This document shows positions 9,711 through 21,345 of a stretch of DNA of 64,000 nucleotides, in pieces. The DNA lies in the NCBI GenBank assembly GCA_024509875.1, contig JAMPIV010006394.1, positions 248,001 through 312,000 on the forward strand. Direction: 5' to 3'. The DNA comes from Oreohelix idahoensis. Its lineage: Eukaryota; Mollusca; Gastropoda; Stylommatophora; Oreohelicidae. The stretch's first letter is position 1, and every line of letters starts with the position of its first letter. The translations under genes were made by a program, and so were the position numbers. Under the pieces are notes generated by a model. The model saw only the letters and a program-made list of their open reading frames with translations. It did not search any database and was not told the DNA's origin.

Positions 9711-10380
9711 TCGGTTTTATCAACACGGCGCTTCAGTTAGCGGAGTTCACTTATTTTTGAATAGCAAATTGCGTTCTAATATAATAAAGTGATTAGGCTG
9801 AAAGGACCGTGCCTCCGCACAAGAAAGCAAACCCCTCAAGTAAAAAAACAAAACCCTCAAACTTTTCCTTAAACATACGATACGCTTTGGAAAGTAAAAG
9901 TAGGAAAACCTGTTGATAACAGACATACTTAATTGCAATAATAAAATAAGATTTGTCAGTTTTGTTCTGAGTACCGCTCGCGCTGTCAATCCACCATGAT
10001 ACTGTCACTTCTGTAGCTCGAATCTGGCAAAGTTACCTGGCCACAATGCGCCATATAGCAACACCACAGCCACTATAGAAATTGTATTATAGAAGACCTT
10101 ACACGACAAACTCTCCCTAGCAACAGTAGTGCATGCGTTTATTAAGAACTTTCATTGATTGAATTAATTAGTATGCCAATTTAAAATGCTTAGTGCATTT
10201 CATAAGGCTTTTTTTAAAGATGCTTTGATTAATGAGATTACACTCTTAAGTACATCTTACCATCATGTACCTTTGTGGAGGTAGAAGCGATCAGGCAGAT
10301 CAGCTCCAACAGAGTTAAATCCTCTGTTAAATCAATATATTTTGGGTAGCGTTAGTTAAGCCCCGACTTTTATTTATTTA
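9711..10380. other. Unassigned AT-rich spacer
   Basis: Overlapping minus-strand frames of 71-80 codons at 9747-10008 have no recognisable domains. 'caagaaag' at about 9817 resembles a histone downstream element but is some 150 nt from the hairpins, too far for the known arrangement. The final TA (10379-10380) is the likely Tc1 target site. Confidence 0.35.
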
Positions 10381-10981
10381 TACTACTGGACAAAAGTTAA
10401 GGGCCGCCATTCAGTTTAGACAAGGTTTATATAATTCTTCCTGAGCAGGGTCGATTTTCCAAATGTCCGGTAGCTTGAAATCTCTCAAGAAGTCTCTGAA
10501 TGGTAGAGTGGGACGCTGCTAAACGTCTTGCAACATGACGAACAGATTGACCATCCTGAATCCATGCCATGGCTCGACCACGGTCTACAGTGCTGAGACT
10601 TCTCCTTGGTGGCATGGCTAATGCAGTGATCATTTCGACCACTTGTCATACTGATTTATTGCATACCAACGGTGAACACTCTTTACCGATGATCATTTTC
10701 CATGTGCATTCAAATTCAACTCACTTTTTCACCTTTTGAACTAGTGGGGCGTGTTGCAAAAACCACGAGTTTTTGCAGCAACAATGGCAATTTTCACGTG
10801 CGGGTTAAAGTGACCCAGTTTTTTTACATTAAAAAAAAATTAACCTAGTGCACACAGAAATGTATACACATTTCTCTGAGCTCAGTTTTAATGACATTTT
10901 CACTTGTCTTTACAGTTTGCCAATCAATTATATAAACCTTGTCTAAACTGAATGGCGGCCCTTAACTTCTGTCCAGTAGTA
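10381..10981. mobile_element. Internally deleted Tc1/mariner-type element
   Basis: Terminal inverted repeats of 56 bp at 10381-10436 and 10926-10981 differ at one position that I can see. They begin 'tactactggacaaaagttaa'. TA dinucleotides flank both ends (10379-10380 and 10982-10983), the hallmark Tc1 target duplication. The 601-bp body retains only the start of a transposase on the minus strand. It is a non-autonomous derivative that could be moved in trans by a full-length relative. Confidence 0.88.
10427..10615 (-). pseudogene. Tc1 transposase fragment: N-terminal DNA-binding domain only
   Basis: Starting at the ATG of MPPRRSLS, this frame gives a helix-turn-helix of the paired/Tc1 kind: a GRAMAWIQDGQS helix, then SVRHVARRLAASHSTIQRLL. 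This region binds the element's own inverted repeats in Tc1 transposases. It runs out in the inverted repeat at 10427, and the catalytic DDE domain is missing. Whether the short peptide is made is unknown. Confidence 0.75.
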
Positions 10982-10983
10982 TA

Positions 10984-11764
10984 TTTATTTTGCACAGGAC
11001 AGTAAATGTGAAATATTTGACCTCAGTTGTTAATACATTTTAACCTGCTCCTGAAAGTGTGCCACATTTTTGCCATTTCGCGATGGATGTTGTTGATTCA
11101 AATGAAAGTTTGATCAAATCGGCCTAAATGTGTTCTTTCTAGCCTTATTATTTGATGACAAGATGAAAGTCCCAGAAAATGGAAGACCAATATTAAATGT
11201 TTGAATTTCCACAGTCAAAAAAAGTAAAAACAAATTTATTAGGGAAATTTCGATTCAACCATGAAAATATAGCTAGAATAAACTATTTTTCTAGTCCTGT
11301 TGTTTATTTTCAAAAGAAAATACTTGGATTACATCAGACTGAAGACTTAAGTTATTTAACTTCTGTAAACATTTTAAAAAAAACGCCATAAGAATACTGT
11401 CGCTCCTCATGTTACTTCCATAGTGTTATGTTCTGGAAAGAATAGGACAATTGATCACAGACTGAGTGATTAATATCGACCAACTATTGAACGCCAGAAA
11501 CAACAAGTGAAGTTCTGCTTACATGTTTAATAGGAAACGTCTGTGGTCTTGGAGCAACTTGATTTGTCATTTCGTGGTCATGGCAAATCTGCAAAGCCCC
11601 CCGCCCCCTGTACAGGAAATCAAGCTAGACAGATGAAGATGCTGGCAGTTTAGGATGCTGCACTTCGTATGACAAATATTGAAAACAGTCGTCTTTTTTT
11701 TTCCTTCACTTGACTTGTCCATGTTGTTTAATGAAGTTTTTGTAGCTTAACGTTTCGATAAGAT
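10984..11764. other. Unassigned AT-rich spacer
   Basis: One 64-codon frame (11197-11391) without motifs, and poly(A)/poly(T) runs. Nothing else recognised. Confidence 0.35.
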
Positions 11765-11860
11765 GGGGTAGCCGGTGCCATGCCCAGCCCTCCTTAGTCG
11801 CTTATTACGATATGCGTGGTAGGTTACAGCGTCACTATTCATATCTCCCCTGCTTACATG
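11765..11860 (+). repeat. Core-SINE 3' fragment
   Basis: 'tgccatgcccagccctcctt' followed by 'agtcgcttattacgatatgc' matches the 3' end of the core-SINE family. The closest relative in the window is 56175-56235. Confidence 0.6.
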
Positions 11861-12373
11861 CTGACCTTTTTTTTAAAACCGGTATGTACGTTGTATCGTA
11901 GTTTACAGCTGAGATGCGATATCTGCGCATTTCGGCCCGACACATCCGATTTGAACACGCAGTTTTAACGGGGTTGCTTTCACTCCGCTCCACGCCTACA
12001 TGTATGATTTACCTCATGCCCATACTAAAGTGCAGTGAGATGACTGCGCAAGTGTACGTCGTTTGAACTGATGAGCAACTCTGCCACATTGCCCGTAATG
12101 GGAGGCCCCCTTTTCTGGGGAAACCACACACAGCCCTGTGATGCAGCGTTCGCCGAACATTATTACGGACACACGAACCCACTGCCTCGCTACCCGATGA
12201 ACTGGGAGGGCCCGTTACCGGGAAAATCACGCGTCCAAGAGTCGAGATACTGAGGACGGGCTTTCTCATTTTACAGAAATTTGTGTAGATCGATCAGCAG
12301 TTTGCTTGTCGCCGCAAGTTGAAAAAAGCTTTAAATGGATTCAATTGTGGATTAAAGTTAATAGCACATACAT
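11861..12373. other. Unassigned
   Basis: Overlapping frames on both strands at 12009-12269 coincide with GC-richer sequence ('gggcccgttaccgggaaaat') that may be another old repeat. No gene can be supported. Confidence 0.35.
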
Positions 12374-12385
12374 AAGATGGAATAG

Positions 12386-12439
12386 GCGTGATGGCCACTG
12401 ACTGCTTTGACGGTCGGCGGCTAAGGATCAAAGAAGAAG
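12386..12439 (+). mobile_element. 54-bp 5'-truncated LINE-X insertion
   Basis: 'gcgtgatggccactgactgc' and the following bases to 'gatcaaagaagaagaag' match the last codons and 3' tail of the LINE at 1-2637 (compare 2579-2632). A 12-bp direct repeat, aagatggaatag, flanks it at 12374-12385 and 12440-12451. This is an extreme 5' truncation from target-primed reverse transcription. Confidence 0.9.
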
Positions 12440-12519
12440 AAGATGGAATAGCAAGGGTGACTGATGCATTCACTGAACCGTAAGCAAAATTAAGGAACCG
12501 TAATGGGTAGTTAACTTCA

Positions 12520-12998
12520 CACATCAATCAATATCCTTAGGCTTCCCTCCTTCCCTTCCCCGGGATATAGGCCTTCAACAAACACATGCCAAGTCTTCCT
12601 GTTGTGTGCTACCAGTGCGAGATCTTTACATTTCTTCCTCGCCATTTTTACTTCTGTCTCTAGCTTTCATCTCCATGTGTTCTTCTGTCTGCCCCTACTT
12701 CTCCTGCCCTGAAGGTTCAAAACAAGGACTGCACTGTAATGCTGTCAACTAGCTTCCTCAATGTGCACACTAACTATTCATCGCCAGCATCTTCTTCTCA
12801 TCTCTTGTTCCATTGGTACTCATTTGGTTTGTATCATCAGTTCCCATGCTGGTGACCTTGTCATACCACTTCGATCCTTCAATTCTAGGCAATCACCCAT
12901 TTTATGAAAGTCTGAAGCTTTTTGGTTTCTGATTTTGTTGTTCTCCATGTTTCACAACCATACAATAGGACTGACTTGACATCTGAGTTGAAGATATA
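12520..12998 (-). pseudogene. LINE-A fragment (C-terminal coding region), part 1
   Basis: On the minus strand this gives, in pieces, the typical LINE C-terminus: IFNSDVKSVLLYGCETWR near 12940-12998, a KLQTFI-like region, and further downstream the RRWRWIGH...KRKRGRP-like segment. Many frame breaks are present. Its upstream coding neighbour lies on the other side of the Tc1 element, at 14542-14834, so the two are one LINE copy split by a transposon. Six more pieces of this family occur in the window, all on the minus strand. Confidence 0.75.
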
Positions 12999-13000
12999 TA

Positions 13001-14541
13001 TATACTGAAGCACATTAAATACGCACCACTATTATATATACTGATGCCGAGAAGCTGGGAAAAAAAAAGTGTGGGAATGGATTTTCCCCGTGTTTGTCAT
13101 GAGGTAGAGAGCGAATAGCTGCTGGAATGGAAAGTGCATGATTCAACCCACGGGTTTGTGTACAGACTACATGAAAACAATGAAAGTTACACGTGCAACA
13201 CGATTCCCAACAGCTATGACCCTGAAAATGTGTACGCGTTGTGGCAGTATACTCGGTATAAAAAGGCCGTTGAGACAAAACACCCAGTACATGTGCTTGA
13301 AATGCCACGACTATCTGAAAACGACCGCCAACGAGCCATTGGTATGTTGGAGACCGGAATGAGCTCGCGGGCCATTGCCAGAAGGATGAATTGCCACCAC
13401 AGCACTATTGTACGTCTCAATGAACGTTACGGAACCACTGGCAGTGCCCGGGATAGACTTCGGAGGGGCCAACCACGAGTTACTACCCCTGCGCAAGATC
13501 GCCATATTGTGCTGAGTCACCTAAGGAATCGTTCTCTCCCGGCAAGTCAAACAGCAAGAGCAATATTGGGTAGACGTGGGCAAGTCTCTCGAATGACAGT
13601 CATACGACGACTCAGAGATACAGGCCTTACTGCAAGACGACCTTATGTTGGGCCAAACTTGATTCACAGACATCGTCAGCAGCGCCTGCAATGGGCAGAG
13701 CAACATGTCAGATGGACTAGACTGCAGTGGAATGCTGTCCTATTCACAGACGAGAGCAGATTCAACATATCCTTTGCTGATGGACGTATGCTGATTTGGC
13801 GAAGGTGTGGAGAGCGCTTTGCAGATTGCTGTTTTCGTCAGCACAACCGATTTGGAGGTGGCAGTATTCACATTTGGGGAGGATTCAGTTTTCACCATCG
13901 CTTGCCTCTTCACGTCTTCCGTGGAAATGTTAATGCTGTAACATATCGAGATGAGGTTCTGGATGCATTGGTTGCTCCTGCGTTCACAAATTATCCAGAC
14001 TTGCAGCTTCTCCAGCAGGGTAACGCACGTGCGCACACCGCATGCATTACGCAGCAATATCTACAGCAGCAGAACATTGTGACGATTGATTGGCCTGCCC
14101 TATCACCAGACATGTCCCTTATAGAACATCTGTGGGACGAGCTTGGACGCAGAGTCTACAGGCAAGGTTCTCCAGCTAATCTGCAACAGCTCGAAGCTCT
14201 TACACGTGAATGAGACTTGATTACCCGGAATTTCCTTCAGAGACTTGTGCGTTCCATGCGGAGCCGCTGCCAAGCTTGTTTGCAAGCACACGGTGGACAT
14301 ACCAGATACTGAGGATAGTGTGAATGATTTTTTTTATTGGTTGCATTTTTGGTTTTCTCCCTTGCCTGGACAGAATGCAATGAATTTCATAACAATCAAA
14401 TGTACAAATTAATGACCAGCACGGATTCATAGGAAAATGAATAAAGATTCCAAATATGTAAACTTGTAAACACTTATATTTACATTTCACACTCTGTTCC
14501 TGGATTATACAAGTGGTGCGTTTTTAATGTGCTTCAGTATA
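13001..14541 (+). mobile_element. Tc1-type DNA transposon, near full length
   Basis: Inverted repeats of about 30 bp (13001-13030, 'tatactgaagcacattaaat', and 14512-14541) differ at one position. They are flanked by TA. The body carries one transposase-like frame on the plus strand. The element sits inside a minus-strand LINE whose coding sequence resumes on both sides. Confidence 0.9.
13302..14312 (+). pseudogene. Tc1 transposase, inactivated
   Basis: The likely start is the ATG of MPRLSENDRQRAIGML at 13302; the frame is open further upstream but that part is not family-like. An N-terminal helix-turn-helix (MSSRAIARRMNCHHSTIVRL) is followed by a GRGRP-like linker. The catalytic domain has VLFTDESRF with the first aspartate, LLQQGNARAHTA where the family normally has an aspartate (QQDNARPH), and SLIEHLWDEL with the final glutamate. 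The second catalytic residue is therefore glycine. A TGA at 14211-14213 ends the frame where the family continues; family-like sequence runs on in the same frame for about 32 codons to the TGA at 14310-14312. Both lesions predict an inactive enzyme. The length to that second stop (336 codons) is normal for Tc1. Confidence 0.88.
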
Positions 14542-14834
14542 ATTTGTGTGCTAGACTCGATTTCTTTTAATTTCCATACATTTCCCAGTGCAATGAAAGC
14601 TAATCTAGCCTTTTGTGTCCCTATTTTGATATCGCTGCCTGTACCCCAGCTCTGTCTGTATTGCTGCCAAGGTATATTGTGTATGATTCTACATCTTTGA
14701 GTGGTGTTTCTTCAAGTGCAATCTTGTTAAAGTTTTCTGCATTCATTCTCATTATCTCTTGTCTTTACTTGTGTTGTTTTTTTTCCAGACCCCATTGCTG
14801 TGACCTTTTATTAAGTATTTTTGTCTTGCATCTA
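14542..14834 (-). pseudogene. LINE-A fragment, part 2 (after the RT domain)
   Basis: Minus-strand translation gives LKDVESYTIYLGS, the conserved 'EDVESFTYLGS' block that follows the RT domain in RTE-like LINEs. In a shifted frame it continues as KARLAFIALGNVWKL towards the Tc1 insertion. It joins part 1 (12520-12998) in protein order across the Tc1 element, and part 3 (18152-18470) across LINE-B. Confidence 0.75.
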
Positions 14835-15359
14835 GTGTATAGGCCAAATGAGGATGAGAGAGCGGAGGTCAAGGAGGAATTCTTCGAGCTGCTTCAAAGG
14901 ACAGTGGATGACTGCCTAGATGAAAATATCATGCTCGGAGATTTCAATGCCAGAGTTGGAAATGACCATGCTAGATGGGGTGGAGTTATCGGAAGATATG
15001 GAGAAGATACTCTCAATAACAATGGAAAGCGACTCCTTAGATTCTGCAGTGAGCAGAATCTGATCCTTACAAACACAAAGTTCCCCCATAAGCGCATACA
15101 TGCATACACTAGATGTGAACCAACAAAGAATGGGAAGTCAGTGATCGACTATGCCATTGTTAGGAGGAGCTCATTCAAATATGTCCGGGATGCTAGAGTC
15201 TGGAGGGGGCCAGAGATTGGAAGTGATCACTATCTGCTTACAATCAAAAGAACAACTGAAAGAGTTGCTCAGCCTAGGAACTGCCCAACATCACGCAAGA
15301 AACTAAGTAAACGAACGGGAGAAATGAGCATTAAGACCTACAAGCTGAGAGAGCCATAA
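14835..15359 (+). pseudogene. LINE-B endonuclease domain (partial)
   Basis: Translation starts VYRPNEDERAEVKEEFF. It holds the endonuclease motifs MLGDFNARVG, SVIDYAIV and GSDHYLLTI. A premature stop near 15357-15359 interrupts the frame; homology to the linker resumes in another frame at about 15385. The first part of the domain is missing through 5' truncation. Confidence 0.88.
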
Positions 15360-15917
15360 ATTAAGACCAGATATCAGGGGCTTATTGCTGCAGTGGTGAG
15401 TAACATAGAAGAACAACCTGATGACTTGGAAACCCTCTGGCTTAAATTCAAGGACACCATAAAGACAGCTGCTGCAGAAGCATGTGGTGAAGTCCGACTT
15501 GGGAACAAGAGAAAGAGGACACCTTGGTGGACAGAGGAAGTCAAAGAGAAAATAAGAGAGAAGAAAATGGCATGGAAACAATACTTAGGAGCTAAAACCA
15601 CAACAGGATAAATGGAGAAATATAGAGAATATGTGACACTCAGAACAGAAGCAAAGAACAAGGTGCTAGCAGCAAAACAGAAGTCCTGGTAAGAATTTGG
15701 AGAAAAGCTAGAACAAGATGCGCAAGAAAACCAGAAATTGTTCTATAAGACCCTAAAGAACATGAGGAAGGAAAAACAATGCCCTCTCAAATTTATAAAG
15801 GACAAGGAAGTAATGGAAAGATGGAAAGAATATTTCTCAGAACTCATGGATGGTGAGCATGGTGAAGCATCACAAATGATAACCATTAGAACAGAAGAGA
15901 AAACCAATGATGGTGAA
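15360..15917 (+). pseudogene. LINE-B linker between endonuclease and RT (broken)
   Basis: Pieces at 15393-15611 (NIEEQPDDLETLWLKFKD, TPWWTEEVKEKIREKK) and 15738-15917 match the linker of related LINEs. In-frame stops lie near 15610 and 15690. The last codon before the solo LTR is GAA, part of the 5-bp target duplication. Confidence 0.8.
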
Positions 15918-16585
15918 TGTCACAGCGTTATTTCGCAGTGCATCTTATGTATTGTGGTCGGCGATAGGTCACTCGGAAAGGCCGAGGTTAGCCGAACTGG
16001 TGGGTCATGTTACTTCCGGAAGTCGGGGGGGAAAAGGCGCAAAAGTAGGTAGTGAGAAACTAGCCTTCGTCCATGGAGGACGTATATTTTCCCTTTTGCC
16101 AGTGAGATCGCGGTGTGGTTGATATTGTCCACTGTATGCCATATTTTCGGACCTTGGAGATAATTACGTTGTAATTCTAGAGCAGTGTAGGGTCTAGAGT
16201 TCGAATTATCTACAGGCCGTAGTTTGATAAAAGACTGATGATTTTTGAGTGTGTCATTTTCATACTTTGCCGCTCACGTGAGCGATATTCATTGCAGTGA
16301 TTTTGTATAATTCGTACCTTCATGTAGGAAGGCGATAGTTTAAGCTGCTAAGGCATGTTTTCAGTGGTTTTCATATTATTGTATCTGATGCGTTTGATGG
16401 CCGTGTGAGGCCTTATTGTGTGTGTAAAGTAATAAAGGGAAGTACTTGTTGAAGGTGTTCATTTCTTATGTCAGCCATTGTTGTGTGGTATACTCTTGGA
16501 AGAACGAGCCTTTATTTGTTATTATAAATCCACACTGCAGTGGTGTAACCAATGGAGTGTTCTCCACGGTAAGTGGTTCCTGACA
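15918..16585. mobile_element. Solo LTR (668 bp)
   Basis: Starts TGTCA and ends TGACA. The direct repeat GTGAA flanks it at 15913-15917 and 16586-16590. 'aataaa' at about 16430 could be its poly(A) signal. If the LTR and one GTGAA are disregarded, the LINE-B reading frame is continuous across the site, which confirms both borders. Solo LTRs arise by recombination between the LTRs of a full element. The 5-bp duplication fits a Gypsy- or BEL-type parent. The parent is not otherwise in the window. Confidence 0.88.
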
Positions 16586-16590
16586 GTGAA

Positions 16591-17637
16591 GATGACATAA
16601 AAGTGGAAGAACTGAAGGCAGCACTGGATAAAATCAAGATGGGCAAAACAGCAGGGCATGATGGTATAACACCAGAAATGGTTAAGTACATGGGAGCATC
16701 AGGCGACCTATTACTCTTAAGGGTCCTACAGGCAGCGTGGTGCAACAAGATAATACCAAAGGATTGGGAGATAGCCATCATAACACCAATTTTCAAAAAG
16801 AATGACAATCGACAATGTGGAAACCATAGAGGCATATCTCTTCTCAGTGTCCCTGGTAAAATCTACTCTAGAATCCTAGAGCAGAGACTCTGACGCCTAG
16901 CTGAGCCACAATTGGATGAGGTCCAGTGCGGATTCTGAGCAAACCGAAGTACTCAAGACCTAATCTTCACACTCAGACAGCTGAGTGAAAAGGCCCTTGA
17001 GTATAAGAGTGAGATCCATCTTTGTTTCATAGATCTGGAAAAGGCGTTTGACAGGGTCCCCTGAAGCAAACTTTGGGATTGTTTGGCAAGGAAGAACATT
17101 CCAGCACCTCTGATTCATACTATACAGAGCTTCTACAAGACTTGCAGAAATTATGTGAGGACAGAAAACCATAAGTCAGAAGAGTTCAGGACCACCACTG
17201 GTGTAAGACAAGGTGATATCCTGTCACCTTATCTTTTCATACTCCTCATGGACGATGTTATCAAGGCATGTAAGGAGAGAACAAGAAAGTATTCAGTGGG
17301 GTACTGGAAGATGAGACAGGTCTGTATTTCAGAGCTGGCATTTGCTGATGATGTTGTCCTGATTGCTAAATCAGAGGCACATCTCCAATCCAACCTGTAA
17401 GTCTGGAAGGAAAAGCTGGAGAAGAGAGGGATGGTCATAAGCAGCTCTAAAACAAAATCTGTGGTGATATCACGAGAAGAAAGAAGACATCAGATTAAGC
17501 TGGAAGAACAGGTCCTGGAGCAGGTCGACCACTTTAAATATCTCGGAGCTATTATAGACCGAAAGGGAGGCATCAAAGAAGAGTTTTCCACTCGAAAAGC
17601 AGCAGCTGGGAGACTTTTTCAGGCCATAAATTGAGGA
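16591..17637 (+). pseudogene. LINE-B reverse transcriptase domain (broken)
   Basis: RT blocks in order: KMGKTAGHDGITPEMVK, IITPIFKKNDNRQCGNHRGI, LISRL-type helix, FIDLEKAFDRVP near 17030-17060, GVRQGDILSPYLF, and ELAFADDVVLIAKSE (catalytic ADD) near 17340. Stops occur near 16890-16940, 17060 and 17400. The thumb region with FKYLGAIID follows and ends at a stop near 17632-17634. Confidence 0.88.
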
Positions 17638-18137
17638 TTCCTCAGCAACAGAGAGGTTGGTAAGAAAACGAAGATGGTTGTATACTGCTCCACCTATGTC
17701 CCAGTCTTGACATATGGATGCGAGTCATGGGCAATGACTACAACCCACAAAAGCCAGATCCAAACCTCAGAAATGAGGTATCTGAGGAAGGTGGTTGAAG
17801 TAACAAGAAGAGACATGGTCCGCAACCAAACGATACGTCAAGGCCTAAAATCCCACCCCTTGCAGACCCAAGTAGAACAGTCCCAACTAAGATGGTTTGG
17901 CCATGTCTGCAGAATGGGAGAAGATCGGCTACCACGACAAGCATGGGAAACAAAGAGCCAGGGATCCAGACCCCCAGGACGACCTAGAGTCCGCTGGGAG
18001 GACAACATTAGACAATCTTTGAAGGACCGAGGACTAGAATGGAACCAGGCCAGGAGGAAGACAGCCAATAGGATAGTCTGGCGCTCTCTCTTCCAAACCT
18101 CTACACCTCACGGTAGAAGGGGAACGACTAAGTAAGT
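17638..18137 (+). pseudogene. LINE-B C-terminal domain
   Basis: Contains VLTYGCESWAMTTTHKSQIQ, LRWFGHVCRMGEDRLPRQAW, PGRPRVRWEDNI and a final HGRRGTTK just before the (TAAG)n tail. This last 80 bp is the part shared with the truncated copy at 39372-39451. Confidence 0.88.
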
Positions 18138-18151
18138 AAGTCTTGCATCTA

Positions 18152-18470
18152 CTTACGGTTATGGGGCAGACGAGCAAGGTCGTTAGCAAACTCTGGATCA
18201 GTGGTTCTCAACGTGGGCCATATGCTCCTCCCCCCTCCCGGGGGGGGGAGGGGGGGGGGGAGGAGGAGGAGAGAAGAAATGCCATATTTCTTCTGCTGGT
18301 TGATGCTTTCCTAATCCAATCTATAGTCAGTATAAAGAGAAACAGTAACAACAGGCATCCCTGTCGAACTCCATTTCTTGTCCCAAACGTTTCTGTAAGT
18401 TGTCCTTCATGAAGAATTCGGCATGCCAAGCCTTCAAGTTTTCTTTATTAAGTTAATTATCTGAAGTCAA
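18152..18470 (-). pseudogene. LINE-A fragment, part 3 (RT domain)
   Basis: The minus strand gives GVRQGCLLLLFLFILTIDW and, closer to LINE-B, a decayed FADD-type block (EFANDLARLPHNRK). These directly precede the part at 14542-14834 in protein order. An insertion with a G/C-rich run (18199-18275) breaks it; its edge 'cagtggttctcaacgtgggc' resembles a hAT-type terminus (weak). Confidence 0.7.
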
Positions 18471-18974
18471 GGGAACTACTTAATGCTTCATCAGTTTCCA
18501 TCGTGATTCTCTGTCTGCAATGTCAAACCGTCTCCTTAGCACCGTTTTATTCCATCTCTACTTCAGATTATTTTGAGAAAACGCATTCAAAGTTTCTGGT
18601 TTAGTAGTAGAATAAAAGTATATTTCACATTAAAATGTAATTTTTCTTGATGATCCAAACTGTTAACTGTGAGATACTGTGTAGGATGCTAGATTAAAAT
18701 ATTTCATGTCGAATTACTCGTATGACCTCAGGCCAATTTGGGCCAAAACTCAGTCGCGCGTAACTCCATTTCATAGTACACAATTCCAATGTAAAGAGAT
18801 GAGTTCAATTCTAAACTTTGTTTAACTGTTTCATTCATGGTGGATGAAACAAAAAATCAAGGATAATTCGAAACAAGCTAAATGAAATGTCTTGGGTAAT
18901 TTCAAACAAGCTGGCTGAGGTATGAATAACCCATTACGAGATAACTTGAAATATTATGGACAATGGCATACAAA
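18471..18974. other. Unassigned
   Basis: AT-rich; nothing recognised. Confidence 0.3.
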
Positions 18975-19640
18975 ATGACTGAGATATCAGTAAGCATGGA
19001 AGCATATCTGGAGTCATCCTTATATGACCACCAGCTATGCACAATGCTACAGTATATGTAAGTGGAAGTGAACCTATGTCTGTGAGGCTAATTACATCCT
19101 CATTGATTCTTGAAACCATCCACACACTTCCAGGGATTCCCCCTGTGGTGAAACTTGTTGAGAATGCAGCATTGCACACTAAGCTTGGAGGAGTCACTTG
19201 AGCCCTAGGCATAATTCTTTGGCTTTGACCTGGTTGACTGCATGCAGGAGGATCTCACTATGGAACAAGTGATAGGCCGGGGAAGCTAAGAAGTGGCTCT
19301 GTGCAGGACGTGACAATTCCTTGGGAGAGCCCAGAACCAGAGTACAGCATTTAAGCTCTGCATAGTTGGATAGCCCCTTTGGATGGCGAGGAATGCACAG
19401 TATGCCACGCACTTCTTACTCCTAGCTTGGGACCAGATGTGACGTGACGATATTTTAAATGCAAGCCAAGCTGGAGAAACTGGAGCTCATGACTTCAACT
19501 CAACACGTTTCGGAATGGCAGAAAAGCCACAGGAAAAGTTTAGATCTAAGGAGTAGATAATACCAAGAAGTCTTCAACTTGGAATTGGCTGCTAAAGAGG
19601 GAGAAGTTCAGCAGTCTTAGTTAAACAACAACAACAACAA
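18975..19640 (+). repeat. Unclassified (AAC)n-tailed repeat R2, copy 1
   Basis: Matches 56495-57118 in the same orientation over about 650 bp. Shared blocks are 'ggagtcatccttatatgacc', 'cacactaagcttggaggagt', 'tgcaggacgtgac', 'gagcccagaaccagag' and 'gacttcaactca'. Both copies end 'ttagttaaacaacaacaaca'. The simple-repeat tail suggests a retroposed element such as a LINE 3' UTR or a SINE, but no RT or tRNA-like head is visible. Confidence 0.75.
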
Positions 19641-19694
19641 CTGGGATATCAGTAACTTCAAACATAAAATGGACACAATTTAATGCATAGTTTC

Positions 19695-19960
19695 ATGAGC
19701 ACGTGTTTGGCTAAGCGGTTACAGCGCTTTCCTCTCGCCACACAGTTATCATGGTCTTGGATCGAAACCCGGAAACGTCACGCTCCAGTCTACCGAACTG
19801 TAAATGGGTACCTCACTCTGCTCGTGAGTTAGGGAAGGCAAAAGCATCGGTTTTTATGGAACTGGTCACACCACCTCAATAAAAAAAAGCTGGAACTAGT
19901 ATGGTGAATTCTCTAACACTTCACTCGCCTACGGCAGTTTCTGCTACGGGACTACATTTA
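19695..19960 (+). repeat. tRNA-derived SINE, family 1, copy 1
   Basis: The head has an A-box-like TGGCTAAGCGG at 19708-19718 and a B-box-like GGATCGAAACC at 19759-19769, the internal promoter of RNA polymerase III. The body ('tctaccgaactgtaaatggg', 'ggtcacaccacctcaataaa', 'actcgcctacggca') recurs in inverted copies at 27335-27555 and 28045-28280 and in part at 41815-41945. It is not a functional tRNA gene because it cannot form the full cloverleaf. Confidence 0.75.
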
Positions 19961-21117
<1,157 letters not shown>

Positions 21118-21119
21118 CA

Positions 21120-21345
21120 CCACGTAGTCCACGGGGGTCTTGGAGAAGGCAGTGAAAGAAGGAGCATACTTCTCCCTGAGCCATGTCGTCAGAGGCAACT
21201 AACAGAAGCTCGTGCATGGAGCTGGCTACATCATCATTTGAAACAACATGCTACAGCAACCACCGCTACAAAAGCACATGAATACTATGGTGCAGGATTT
21301 CTGCAGGGTGACTAGCTGCAGAGGTGGCTCCATGCTCCACTGGGA
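21120..21345 (-). repeat. Core-SINE copy (inverted)
   Basis: On the minus strand: 'ggagcatggagccacctctg', 'cttttgtagcggtggttgct', 'tagccagctccatgcacgag' and 'gttgcctctgacgacatgg'. This is one of the fullest copies of the family. The (TA)n run lies just beyond its 3' end. Confidence 0.75.

Larger units (their letters stand above)
14835..18139 (+). mobile_element. LINE-B, 5'-truncated non-LTR retrotransposon
   Basis: A 12-bp target duplication, gtcttgcatcta, flanks it at 14823-14834 and 18140-18151. The element starts within the endonuclease domain and ends in a (TAAG)n tail. Coding sequence is broken by several stops and frameshifts and by a solo LTR (15918-16585). Two shorter copies with the same 3' end occur at 31050-31310 (-) and 39372-39451 (+), each with its own target duplication. 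The family inserts by target-primed reverse transcription with frequent 5' truncation. Confidence 0.93.

Noticed and set aside
9817..9825. Histone downstream element for the hairpins at 9636
   Set aside because: 'caagaaag' is present but about 150 nt away; true elements lie within about 20 nt.
18199..18275. hAT-type transposon
   Set aside because: Only one hAT-like edge ('cagtggttctcaac') is seen; there is no inverted partner or 8-bp duplication.
19708..19769. tRNA gene
   Set aside because: A and B boxes are present, but the sequence has a repeated SINE body and no cloverleaf; same for 38888 and 42145.
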